Assembly (NCBI GenBank): GCA_030018905.1
Contig: JASEHJ010000003.1
Coordinates: 1-44,475 of the forward strand
Source: a bacterium
Lineage (GTDB): Bacteria; Sysuimicrobiota; Sysuimicrobiia; Sysuimicrobiales; Humicultoraceae
Direction of reading: 5' to 3'
DNA: 44,475 nucleotides
Under the pieces are notes generated by a model, which was not told where the DNA came from, made no database searches, and was given only the letters and a program-made list of their open reading frames with translations. Made by a program: the position numbers and the translations under genes. Positions 19,949-28,140 of the stretch are shown one piece after another; position 1 is the first letter of the stretch; every line of letters starts with the position of its first letter.

Positions 19949-20593
19949 TCACCGCTCAACGAAGCGACGGGCCTTCCGAACCCCGCTCACCGCATCCGTG
20001 GCGAAGTCGTCGGCCCCAATCCGCTGAGCCCAGCTCGCGGTCACGGGTGCTCCGCCGACAATGACCTTGAACCGGTCGCGGAGGCCCCGCTCCTTCAGGA
20101 TCTCGATCACCTTCTGCTGGTGGGTCATGGTCGTGGTCATCAGAGCGGAGATGCCGATGATGTCGGCGGAATGCTCGACCGCGCGCTCTACGAACAAGTG
20201 CGGCTTCACGTCAACCCCCAGGTCAATGACACGGAAGCCTGAGGCCTCCAGCATGGCAGCCACGATCTCCTTTCCTATGCTGTGAATGTCGCCCTGGATG
20301 GTGCCGATGACGAATGTACCTCCGCTGACCTGGGCAGCGCCTTCGGTGGCCAGCCTGCCCTGGATGACGGCCATCGCAGTCGACATGGCCTTGGCCGCCA
20401 TCATCAGGTTGGGCAGAAAGTACTCCCCGCGCTCAAAGCGTGCGCCTGCTTCCTCGAGGCCCTTCGCCAGCGCAAGGTTGAGGATCTGTAGAGCCGTGTG
20501 GCCCGCATCCAGGGCCTCCTGAACCAGGCCCTCAATTCCCCTGAAGCTACCGTTGCAGACCGCGTCGTGAAGTCTGGAAAGCGCCTGGCTCAA
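19949..20593 (-). CDS. Corrinoid (B12-binding) protein of the methyltransferase type (MttC/MtaC-like)
   Basis: Helical N-domain plus GTIQGDIHSIGKEIVAAMLEASGFRVIDLGVDV (DxHxxG cobalamin motif). TTG start at 20593 behind a purine-rich SD. Confidence 0.92.
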   Translation of the reverse strand: MSQALSRLHDAVCNGSFRGIEGLVQEALDAGHTALQILNLALAKGLEEAGARFERGEYFLPNLMMAAKAMSTAMAVIQGRLATEGAAQVSGGTFVIGTIQGDIHSIGKEIVAAMLEASGFRVIDLGVDVKPHLFVERAVEHSADIIGISALMTTTMTHQQKVIEILKERGLRDRFKVIVGGAPVTASWAQRIGADDFATDAVSGVRKARRFVER

Positions 20594-20605
20594 GGTCTCT
20601 CTCCT

Positions 20606-20625
20606 CTCTTTCCATCTCTTTCCAT
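20606..20625. repeat. Perfect 10-bp tandem duplication CTCTTTCCAT x2
   Basis: Direct reading of 20606-20615 and 20616-20625 in the MttB/corrinoid intergenic gap. Confidence 0.9.
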
Positions 20626-20629
20626 CGGA

Positions 20630-22036
20630 TCAGGCCGCCTCGACAATTGCGTTCAGCGCCGCTTCCTGGTGATCGTCCCGGTACCGAACCGGATCAGAGG
20701 CCAGGAGGTCTCTCGCGAACTTCCGGGCCCGGTCGTGGGCCGTCTTGCGCCCATCAGCGGCCCACTCATCCCACGACCCGGGTGCACTGATCCTCCCCGG
20801 CGTCCACACGTCACCCGCGTTCAGGGCTTCCAGCGTGGCCTCCTGGATGATGAAGCTCTCGCCCTCGCCCACGACCCGCCTGAACCCTGCCAGATCGAGT
20901 GTCCCGGGCTCCACCGTCAACGCCTGAAGATGATGGCTCAGGAATGAGAAGATATCGTCGTCAACGACAGCCTGAACGAAGGATGCCACCAGCCCCCCGC
21001 CGAGCTGCCCGAGCCCGGAGATCTGGTCGGCCCCGGCCAGCATGGGGCGCAGCGTGTTGGCGGCCTTCTCCAGGCCTGCCTGAGCGTCGGATACCAGAGC
21101 CCCGGTGTCCATGCCGTACACGTTGCTCGGCAGGCCGTAGTACCTCGCCATCTGTGCCATGCAAGCTCCGGCAACACCAACATCCGGATCGGCGCCGGCC
21201 TTCGCACCGGTGCGCATGTGTGGGGTTCCGATCCTGGACGTGTGCATCAGCTTCACTTCCGGGTTAACGAGACGGGCCATCACGCCGAAAGCCAGGTTCT
21301 CAGTATTCTGCCCCAACAGAGCTCCAGCCAGGAACAGCGGGGCTCCCATGGAGCGGATGGGACACGGCAGGCCAAGAAGAGGAAGCCCGCTGACGGCCGC
21401 CACATGGATGGCTTCGCAGATGTCCGTCGGGAAGGTCATGGGGCTGATCGGTGAGATCGAAATCCTACCTATCGGCCGCTCGGGGCTGCTGACCACCCTG
21501 GACATCTCCACACACAGCTCGGCCTCCTGTGCATCCGAGACCGCGCCGAGGGAAACGGGCTTGCCGGTGTAGAGGAGCGTCGCAACCGCGGCCGCGAGCT
21601 TGGCCTTGCGCGGATGCATATCCACGGGTAGCACGAGGGGCCCTGCGTGGTGGCAGTGTGGCAACGCATCGAGCAGGCGAGCCATGTCCACCGCGTCCCT
21701 GTAGGTGGCGTCGCGCAGGTCACCGCTGTCCAGATCCACGACGACCGAAACCGATCCGAAGTTCTGCAGGTAGCATGCGGAACCGTCCAGGGTCAGGCTG
21801 CGCCCGGGATCCGTTCCTTGCAGGACCAGCGGAGCCTGGGGCCGCAACATGGTCTCCGCGACGAGTTCGCGCGGTATTCCCAGGAGTTCCGAGCCCAAAT
21901 CGCGGCACCCGTTTCGCAGCAGGATCTGGCGGACCCGGCTCTCGCCCACCTTCACCCCGGTGTTGGCCAACAACTCGAGCGTGGCTTCGTGGATTCGATG
22001 CACGCCCTCTTCGGTCAGGATTCTCAGCGTTGCCAC
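20630..22036 (-). CDS. Trimethylamine methyltransferase family (MttB superfamily), non-pyrrolysine member
   Basis: LTEEGVHRIHEATLELLANTGVKV..., DAQAGLEKAANTLRPMLAGADQISGLGQLGGGLVASFVQAVVDDDI; no in-frame amber; GTG start behind GGAGGG. Confidence 0.88.
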   Translation of the reverse strand: MATLRILTEEGVHRIHEATLELLANTGVKVGESRVRQILLRNGCRDLGSELLGIPRELVAETMLRPQAPLVLQGTDPGRSLTLDGSACYLQNFGSVSVVVDLDSGDLRDATYRDAVDMARLLDALPHCHHAGPLVLPVDMHPRKAKLAAAVATLLYTGKPVSLGAVSDAQEAELCVEMSRVVSSPERPIGRISISPISPMTFPTDICEAIHVAAVSGLPLLGLPCPIRSMGAPLFLAGALLGQNTENLAFGVMARLVNPEVKLMHTSRIGTPHMRTGAKAGADPDVGVAGACMAQMARYYGLPSNVYGMDTGALVSDAQAGLEKAANTLRPMLAGADQISGLGQLGGGLVASFVQAVVDDDIFSFLSHHLQALTVEPGTLDLAGFRRVVGEGESFIIQEATLEALNAGDVWTPGRISAPGSWDEWAADGRKTAHDRARKFARDLLASDPVRYRDDHQEAALNAIVEAA

Positions 22037-22068
22037 CAGCTCATCCCTCCATGCCCCTCGTGCTCGCG

Positions 22069-23625
22069 CTACCGGCCAGGCTCCAGCCATGTGTTCCAGA
22101 AGTACATCGTCGGAATCCTAAGGAACCCCTTCAGTTCGGGGCGGTTTATGTGCATCACAAACCCGTCCCCGACCTTGACGGAAGGAACGTCCTTCCAGAA
22201 GAGGGCCTGCGCTCGCTGCCACATCTCCGCCCTCACCTTGGGATCTATGTGCCGGCGCATCAGGGATATGGCCGCCTGCATGTCGCGGCTCTCATACCAG
22301 CCCGCGTAGGCAGGGCTGAGGGCGAGCAGGAAGGTCGGATCGGGCACCGAGCTGAAGGTGGTGACGAAGACCTCCCATAGCTCGGGCCGTCCTCGGCGCG
22401 ACACAACCGTGGGCCAATCCATGAACTGCAGGTCTATCACGAACCCGGCGCGTTCGAGCATCGGCTTGGCGGCCGTCGCCGGATTGTCGGACCAGAATGC
22501 CCCTGCCGTTACGAGCCAGCGGATCGGCTCCCCACGGTAGCCCGCCTCAGCCAGGAGCTGGCGGGCCCGCTCGGCGTTCTTCTGGTTGTAGACCTCCTTG
22601 CCCGAATCGGTCCACAGGTAGTGCTCCCTGGGCATGAGCCCGGGGTTCAGGAGGAAGAACTGCGGGTGCCCATAGGTGACTTTCAGGATCGCCTCCATGT
22701 CGAGCGCCGCGAGAAGGGCCTGCCGGACCTTGGCATTTGTCAGGGGGCCTGTGCGCTTGTTCAGCACAAACGCCAGCCAGCTTGGTAGCGCGTCGCGTGT
22801 CGGCACAACACCCTCGGTGCGCAGGAGCCGTTCATACTGGTCGGCCGGAATCGCCTCCGCGAACTGGTACTCGTTCCGCTGGAGAGCGGCCACCCTGACC
22901 GCGGCGTCGGGAACCGGAGCAAAGACCAGCGCATCCAGATTGGCGGTCCGCCGTCCGCTCATGCCGTCCGGAGGCTCGGTCCGCGCCGCGTATCGGTCGA
23001 ACCGCTCCAGGCGCAGGTGACGGTCGGGCACGTACTCGACAAACCGGTAAGGGCCAGTGCCTATGAACCGCTTCGCCGGACTCAGACCGGCCTCGTCCGC
23101 GATCTCCTTTGGGTAGATCACGGCGGGTTGCGTCCACCAGGCGAGGTCGGTGACGAGCAGGCCATAGGGGTCCTTCAGCCTGAAAACGACGGTGTGCGCA
23201 TCGGCGGCCGTCAGGGATTCGACGTTCGCGAACATCGCGCGTGCGCGCACACCCAGGCGGCCCCATCGGGAGAGGGAGGCAACCACGTCGTCTGCGGTCA
23301 GGTCGCGGCCGTGGTGGAACGGGACGCCCTTGCGGAGGTAGATCGTGTAGATGCGCCGGTCGGGTGAGACCGTGTATCGCTCGGCCAGCATGGGCACCGG
23401 TTCCAGCTTTGTGTTGAGCGTGAACAGGGGCTCGAGCACATGGTGCATGATGAAGGCGGCCGCCGTGGTGGTGGTTGCGTGCGGATCGTAGGTGGGCGGC
23501 TCGAGCTCGAGGGCGTAGCGGAGCACTCCCCCTTTGCGTGGCTGCTGCGCCTGTGTAACCGCGACCGGAGCCAGGAGGATCGAAAGGATGACCGCAACCG
23601 CAGCCACCTTGGAGATGATTGACAT
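22069..23625 (-). CDS. ABC transporter substrate-binding protein, family 5 (peptide/nickel/opine type)
   Basis: Signal peptide MSIISKVAAVAVILSILLAPVAVTQAQ; GGVLRYALELEPPTYDPHATTTTAAAFIMHHVLEPLF; FHHGRDLTADDVVASL. Confidence 0.93.
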   Translation of the reverse strand: MSIISKVAAVAVILSILLAPVAVTQAQQPRKGGVLRYALELEPPTYDPHATTTTAAAFIMHHVLEPLFTLNTKLEPVPMLAERYTVSPDRRIYTIYLRKGVPFHHGRDLTADDVVASLSRWGRLGVRARAMFANVESLTAADAHTVVFRLKDPYGLLVTDLAWWTQPAVIYPKEIADEAGLSPAKRFIGTGPYRFVEYVPDRHLRLERFDRYAARTEPPDGMSGRRTANLDALVFAPVPDAAVRVAALQRNEYQFAEAIPADQYERLLRTEGVVPTRDALPSWLAFVLNKRTGPLTNAKVRQALLAALDMEAILKVTYGHPQFFLLNPGLMPREHYLWTDSGKEVYNQKNAERARQLLAEAGYRGEPIRWLVTAGAFWSDNPATAAKPMLERAGFVIDLQFMDWPTVVSRRGRPELWEVFVTTFSSVPDPTFLLALSPAYAGWYESRDMQAAISLMRRHIDPKVRAEMWQRAQALFWKDVPSVKVGDGFVMHINRPELKGFLRIPTMYFWNTWLEPGR

Positions 23626-23732
23626 GTTTCGCCCCCCTTCAAGGTGTCCCGAGCCCAGTTGACGCTCAGGCAGTGACACCGGCGTTCATTACGCGGCTAT
23701 CCGCTCCTTTCCTGCATTCCTGGGAGAGAACG

Positions 23733-23795
23733 CTACTTGACCACGCACAGCACAGCCGCCAGGACCAGAACCAGGACCAAGAATCCGCGTCGCAC
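23733..23795 (-). CDS. Possible 20-aa hydrophobic leader/small membrane peptide
   Basis: GTG start: (M)RRGFLVLVLVLAAVLCVVK*, preceded by AAGGGAAG at SD spacing; lies in the SBP leader. Confidence 0.4.
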   Translation of the reverse strand: MRRGFLVLVLVLAAVLCVVK

Positions 23796-23841
23796 GGAGA
23801 GCTTCCCTTCATTCTTGTCCGACCGGGGGCCCAACAAATGC

Positions 23842-23865
23842 GCGGGCAGTCTCGCGCCTGCCCGC
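23842..23865 (-). terminator. Candidate attenuator/terminator-like hairpin
   Basis: Transcribed minus strand: GCGGGCAG-gcgcgaga-CTGCCCGC, 8-bp perfect stem followed by GCATTTGTTGG (only weakly T-rich). Confidence 0.4.
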
Positions 23866-23938
23866 CCTGGCTGCGGATCCGAAGAGCCTGAGAGGCACCA
23901 GGAAGTCGGCGCCCTTGCATGAACATGATCCTCCAGGG
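23865..23938 (-). ncRNA. Candidate cis-regulatory structured RNA (glycine-aptamer-like words, non-canonical fold)
   Basis: Minus strand CCCTGG-AGGATCATGTTCATGCAAGGGCGCCGACTTCCTGGTGCCTCTCAGGCTCTTCGGATCCGCAG-CCAGGG; closing stem CCCTGG/CCAGGG, inner GGATC/GATCC, hairpin GGCGCC/GGTGCC; contains GCGCCGA and CTCTCAGGC. Confidence 0.45.
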
Positions 23939-23970
23939 AGGGGGCCGCGGTGCCGGACGTTCTGCCGGTG

Positions 23971-25044
23971 ATGCCCACATCCGCGCGTTGCCGCCTCTGC
24001 GGCGTCGAATCCGTCCTTGTCGCGCGGCAGATGCGCGTCTGTGCGGCGTGCGTCCGCGCCGACCCGGACCGGGCCCTGCCGCTGGCACAGGCCGCCCACC
24101 ACCGCGCACGCCGCCTCTTCCGTCTCCCGGAGGAGCCGCCGCGATCGGCCAGCGGAATCCCATGCACCCTGTGCGCACGGGAGTGCCGCATGGCGCCAGG
24201 GCACCGCGGCTATTGCAACCTCCGCGAGAACCGCGGGGGCCGCATGGCCGTGCTGGCCGGAGGCCCGCAGGCCGGGATCCTGCACTGGTACTACGATCCG
24301 CTGCCGACCAACTGCGTGGCCATGGAGGTCTGTGGCGAGCGCGCCACCAGGGGCAGCGATAACCTGGCGGTGTTCTACGGCGCGTGCACGTTCAACTGCC
24401 TGTTCTGTCAGAACTGGCACTACATGCAGCAGGCTGCCCGGCTCGACCCGAAGGTGAGCGCGGCGGCGCTGGCTGACGCCGCGACCGGCCGCGTGGCCTG
24501 CATCTGCTACTTCGGGGGCGACCCCACCCCGCAGCTCCCCCACGCCCTGGCGGCCTCACGGCTCGCCCGGGCGCGTCGGGGCGTGCGCATCTGCTGGGAG
24601 ACCAACGGCACGATGCACCCTGCCTTCCTCCGGCGGGTCCTGGAACTGTCGCTGGAGAGTGGGGGCACGATCAAGTTCGATCTGAAGGCCGCCAGCGAGC
24701 CGATCCACATCGCCCTGACCGGGTTCTCCAACCGGCGCACCTTCGAGAACTTCGCCGCGGCCGCGCGACGCGCGCGGGAGCGTCCCGACCCCCCGCTCGT
24801 GGCGGCCAGCACCCCGTTGGTGCCCGGTTACGTGGACGAGGAGGAGGTGGCGGCTCTGGCCGCGATGATCGCGGCGCTCGATCCAGAGATCCCCTACCGG
24901 CTGCTGGCGTTCTGCCCCAACTTCCTGATGGAGAACCTGCCCACCACCTCGCGGGCCCAGGCGGAGCGCTGCCTGACCGCCGCCCGCGGCGCCGGTCTGC
25001 GGCGCGTAGGGTTGGGCAACGTGGGGCTGATCGGCGGCTCCTAG
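23971..25044 (+). CDS. Radical SAM protein, AmmeMemoRadiSam/PflA-like (AmrS-type)
   Basis: CTLCARECRMAPGHRGYCNLRENRGG and radical SAM motif CTFNCLFCQNW; N-terminal CxxC pairs. ATG at 23971; an upstream GTG at 23950 is also possible. Confidence 0.88.
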   Translation: MPTSARCRLCGVESVLVARQMRVCAACVRADPDRALPLAQAAHHRARRLFRLPEEPPRSASGIPCTLCARECRMAPGHRGYCNLRENRGGRMAVLAGGPQAGILHWYYDPLPTNCVAMEVCGERATRGSDNLAVFYGACTFNCLFCQNWHYMQQAARLDPKVSAAALADAATGRVACICYFGGDPTPQLPHALAASRLARARRGVRICWETNGTMHPAFLRRVLELSLESGGTIKFDLKAASEPIHIALTGFSNRRTFENFAAAARRARERPDPPLVAASTPLVPGYVDEEEVAALAAMIAALDPEIPYRLLAFCPNFLMENLPTTSRAQAERCLTAARGAGLRRVGLGNVGLIGGS

Positions 25045-25217
25045 CGAGCGGAGGCGCCCAGGCGGAGCGCCAGGGCGCCGGGATCTGCGGAGAGCGCACG
25101 AAATCGCTGCTGCTCTCGGTGCGCGACGAAGACCCGCAAGGCGGCCGAAGTATGAAGGAGGGTTGCCAGGATGATCAGCAGCCCTTTGAGCACACCGATC
25201 CACGCGCCGCTCACCAT
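25041..25217 (-). CDS. Small membrane protein candidate (58 aa)
   Basis: ATG at 25217: MVSGAWIGVLKGLLIILATLLHTSAALRVFVAHREQQQRFRALSADPGALALRLGASAR*; one TM helix plus a basic/polar tail. Below the ORF track length cutoff. Confidence 0.5.
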   Translation of the reverse strand: MVSGAWIGVLKGLLIILATLLHTSAALRVFVAHREQQRFRALSADPGALALRLGASAR

Positions 25218-25336
25218 TGCCCTCTGTTGTCGGAGGTCGTGCCCCCTGCCATCGAGAGCGGGGGGTCAGCGCGAAACAAAGAACAACCCCCACCCGCGTC
25301 GGAGGGAAGGGGCTTTGCCTGTCAATCACCGGTCAC

Positions 25337-25969
25337 TCAGAAGTCGGAGGCATCCTGCTCGAGCCCGCTCAGGTGGCAGGTGTCGTTGAGGAGGACCACG
25401 CTTGTGCGATCTGCATCCCGTTCGAGGATGTTCAGGCAGCACGTATCCTGCCGGATGCGCCAGAAGCCTTCGTCACCGATCCCCAACGCAACGCAAAGCA
25501 GTAGCTTGTTGACCACGCGGTGAGACACCACGACCACCGCTGTCTTGGGGGAATCCGCGGCAATGGTGTCCAGTGCCGCGATGGCTCGTCGCCGGACTTC
25601 CTCAAGCATCTCACCTCCTGGAGGCCGCACCAGGTGAGGCTCGGCCATCCAGCGAGCATAAAGATCGGGGTGGCGTTCCTTCACCTGGGAATGCTGCTGC
25701 CCTTCCCATGCGCCGTAGCTCATGTCTGTTAGGCCGTCCACCGTCTGTGGGTGCAGGCCGCCGGGTCCGCCGAGAACCTCAGCGGTCACAAGGGCCCTGG
25801 AAAGTGGACTGCAGTAGATGGCCGAGGGGCGCTCTCCGGTGAGGCGTCTGCCCAGCGCCCCCGCCTGCCTGAGCCCGGTCTCGTTCAGCGGGATATCTGC
25901 GCTTCCCCGGAAGACCTCATGGCGGTTCCACTCGGTTTGTCCATGGCGGACCAGCAGGATTCTCGTCAT
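25337..25969 (-). CDS. Histidine phosphatase (phosphoglycerate mutase-like) family protein
   Basis: MTRILLVRHGQTEWNRHEVFRGSADIPLNETGLRQA. Confidence 0.93.
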   Translation of the reverse strand: MTRILLVRHGQTEWNRHEVFRGSADIPLNETGLRQAGALGRRLTGERPSAIYCSPLSRALVTAEVLGGPGGLHPQTVDGLTDMSYGAWEGQQHSQVKERHPDLYARWMAEPHLVRPPGGEMLEEVRRRAIAALDTIAADSPKTAVVVVSHRVVNKLLLCVALGIGDEGFWRIRQDTCCLNILERDADRTSVVLLNDTCHLSGLEQDASDF

Positions 25970-26022
25970 GGCGTACTCACCGGGGTTGCCGATCACCTTG
26001 CCCTTTCCACTCTACTCTACCA

Positions 26023-26055
26023 GGAAAAGACAGAAGCGCGGATCAAGACCCGCGC
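26023..26055 (-). terminator. Rho-independent terminator downstream of tRNA-Ala
   Basis: Minus strand GCGCGG-gtcttgat-CCGCGC followed by TTCTGTCTTTTC. Confidence 0.65.
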
Positions 26056-26087
26056 CCCTAGTCTACGGCATCTGGGTGTGCCGCACC

Positions 26088-26163
26088 TGGTGGAGACGAG
26101 CGGATTCGAACCGCCGACCCCCTCGTTGCGAACGAGGTGCTCTCCCAGCTGAGCTACGTCCCC
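26088..26163 (-). tRNA. tRNA-Ala (anticodon CGC), CCA encoded
   Basis: GGGGACGTAGCTCAGCTGGGAGAGCACCTCGTTCGCAACGAGGGGGTCGGCGGTTCGAATCCGCTCGTCTCCACCA; 7-bp acceptor, loop TTCGCAA. Confidence 0.96.
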
Positions 26164-26185
26164 GGACAGCAGCGATTATACGCGC

Positions 26186-26548
26186 CTACCGCCGAGCACG
26201 CAATCGCCGCAGGCCCCACCCGGCGACCGCGCCGGCCCCGCCCGCTGCCCACATCGCCGGCAGAGGCTGAGCCAGGATCAGCAGCCCCCACGGCCCTACC
26301 CGGTCAAGCAGCGTTACCGCCCGCACCCAGGTTTCGGGGACGATCAACAACGGCAGCGGCGCCAGCACGGCCCCCCACAACCCTCCAAGGATGAGGCCGG
26401 AGACCGCGCCCTCAGCCAGAACAGGCAGGAAGCTGGCACTCCACCCGACCTGCCGCGGGTCCCAGTTGCCGAGTGCCGCCTCAACCGCGTAGCCGGCCAG
26501 GTACGCGGCTAGGACGGCCGCCGGCAGGCGCCGCCAGAAGTCCCTCAC
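26186..26548 (-). CDS. Hypothetical membrane protein (120 aa)
   Basis: Several hydrophobic segments; ATGA overlap with the upstream SDR gene. Confidence 0.7.
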   Translation of the reverse strand: MRDFWRRLPAAVLAAYLAGYAVEAALGNWDPRQVGWSASFLPVLAEGAVSGLILGGLWGAVLAPLPLLIVPETWVRAVTLLDRVGPWGLLILAQPLPAMWAAGGAGAVAGWGLRRLRARR

Positions 26549-27258
26549 AGCCGGATCGAGACCGGCACCACCGGATCTTCAAGCGTGACCTCGGGGTGCC
26601 GCGCCAGGTACAGCACCAGGTCTGCCACAGCGGCAGTAGAAAGCAGCCGCGCCGGGTCGAAGTCGGGCGTTGCAGCCCAGCGCATCGGCGTGTCCATGGG
26701 CGCGGGCGCCAGACAGGCCACGCGCACCCCTTGCGGCTTGACCTCAAGCGCCAGTGCCCGCGAGAAGCCGATCACGGCCGCCTTGGCCGCGGTGTACGCC
26801 GCGACTTTGGGCGCGCCGGTGATGCCGGCCCGCGAGGCCACGTTTACGATCAGCCCTCGCCCGGCCGCCAGCATCGGGCGCAGCGCCGCGCGGTTGGCCA
26901 GGAAGACCGCCCGCGTGTTCATCGCGAACAGGTGCTCCCACTCGGCCAGCGTGACCTCCGTAAGCGGCTTGATCAGCGCGGCCCCGGAGGTGACCACCAG
27001 TAGATCGAGCCGTCCACTCACGTCCAACGCGTGCGCCACGACGCGCTCGGCGTCGGCCTCCAGTGACGCATCCGCCACGACCGCGCTCGCCCGACCGCCG
27101 GAGCGATCGATCTCCCCGACCACGGCCTCGATCTGGGAGGCAGTGCGCGCCGCCACGACAACTTCAGCGCCGACGCGGCCCAGCGCCAGGGCTGTTTCAC
27201 GTCCCAACCCGCGGCCGCCTCCGACTACTACCGCGGTGTGTCCTGTGAGATCCATCAT
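26545..27258 (-). CDS. Short-chain dehydrogenase/reductase (SDR)
   Basis: AVVVGGGRGLGRETALALGRVGAEVVVAAR, VNVASRAGITGAPKVAAYTAAKAAVIGFSRALA (S...YxxxK). Confidence 0.94.
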   Translation of the reverse strand: MMDLTGHTAVVVGGGRGLGRETALALGRVGAEVVVAARTASQIEAVVGEIDRSGGRASAVVADASLEADAERVVAHALDVSGRLDLLVVTSGAALIKPLTEVTLAEWEHLFAMNTRAVFLANRAALRPMLAAGRGLIVNVASRAGITGAPKVAAYTAAKAAVIGFSRALALEVKPQGVRVACLAPAPMDTPMRWAATPDFDPARLLSTAAVADLVLYLARHPEVTLEDPVVPVSIRL

Positions 27259-27298
27259 GAGCGTATGCCCTCCCACCCATGTATTCCCTGGACCGCGG

Positions 27299-27327
27299 TT
27301 GCACGCCTGCCCGCCCGCCGGTACTGT
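27299..27327 (+). promoter_or_regulatory. Candidate promoter for the thioesterase gene
   Basis: TTGCAC (27299-27304), 17 bp, TACTGT (27322-27327); ATG at 27341. Confidence 0.4.
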
Positions 27328-27340
27328 GAAGGGGTGGCCC

Positions 27341-28090
27341 ATGTCTAGCAACGCTCCGGAGTCGTTCTCACTCACCTACCGCATCCGCTACGACGAGTGC
27401 GGCGCCGGCGGGGTTGCCCGCGCGTCGGTGTACGTCCGGCTCCTGCAGGAGATGGCATTCGCGCACTCCGCAGCATGCGGGTATCCGCCGGAGTGGAATG
27501 TCGCGCACCGCCTATTCTGGCTCGCGCGCCGGGTCCGACTCGTGGTCGAGGCGCCGGCGCGCCACGGCGACGCGCTGGTCTGCACCACCCGGTTGCTGGG
27601 CGCCCGCCGCATCCTGGCGCGGCGGCTCGGCACGGTGCGCCGAGGGGACAACGACACGCCGGTGGCCACCGGGATCGTGGACTGGATTCTGACCCAGAAC
27701 GGCACCACCCCGGTGCGCATCCCGGAAGAAGTGGCCGCCACCTTCCCGGGCATGGAGCGCACGGTCGCTCCACTTCCCCTGGAGGAGCCCAGTCCGCCGG
27801 CGGGAGTACCCGAGGCGTCCCTGTGGGTGCGGACCAGCGACGCCGACGCGATGGCCCACGCCAACCACGCCGTCTACCTCGACCTCCTTGACGACGCGGT
27901 GTTCCGGGCAGGGGGTGGCCCGGCGATCGCGGCCCTTCCGCGCACCTACGATCTCCAGTATCACGCCGCAGCGCCTGTTGGCGCAGCGCTGCACGACCTG
28001 GCCTGGGCTGAGAGCAGCACCTGGCACTACCGGCTGGCAACGCCTGAAGGCCGTCTGATCCTGCACGGCCGTCTGGCGACCTCGGCCTAA
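27341..28090 (+). CDS. Acyl-ACP/acyl-CoA thioesterase-like, tandem hotdog protein
   Basis: Two hotdog-like halves: RIRYDECGAGGVARASVYVRLLQEMAF and VRTSDADAMAHANHAVYLDLLDDAVF. Confidence 0.8.
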   Translation: MSSNAPESFSLTYRIRYDECGAGGVARASVYVRLLQEMAFAHSAACGYPPEWNVAHRLFWLARRVRLVVEAPARHGDALVCTTRLLGARRILARRLGTVRRGDNDTPVATGIVDWILTQNGTTPVRIPEEVAATFPGMERTVAPLPLEEPSPPAGVPEASLWVRTSDADAMAHANHAVYLDLLDDAVFRAGGGPAIAALPRTYDLQYHAAAPVGAALHDLAWAESSTWHYRLATPEGRLILHGRLATSA

Positions 28091-28140
28091 ACGCACGCGC
28101 CCGCGGGCAGGTCTACTCCCAGGGGACACCTCTCGGTCGA

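Noticed and set aside
20630-22036. Pyrrolysine-encoding amber in the MttB homologue
   Set aside because: ORF is continuous with no in-frame TAG before its terminal stop; non-Pyl branch.
23865-23938. Canonical glycine riboswitch
   Set aside because: GCGCCGA and CTCTCAGGC are present, but the spacing and helix order do not match the standard aptamer, so I only call a candidate variant/novel structured RNA.
23860-23945. TPP riboswitch on the plus strand (CCTGAGA near the radical SAM start)
   Set aside because: CTGAGA is present but the required ACCTGAT...TAATGCC...AGGGA partner segments are absent.
25119-25523. Plus-strand ORF 25119-25523 (134 aa)
   Set aside because: Runs antisense into the histidine phosphatase and lacks domain-like features; the minus-strand 58-aa ORF is a better candidate.
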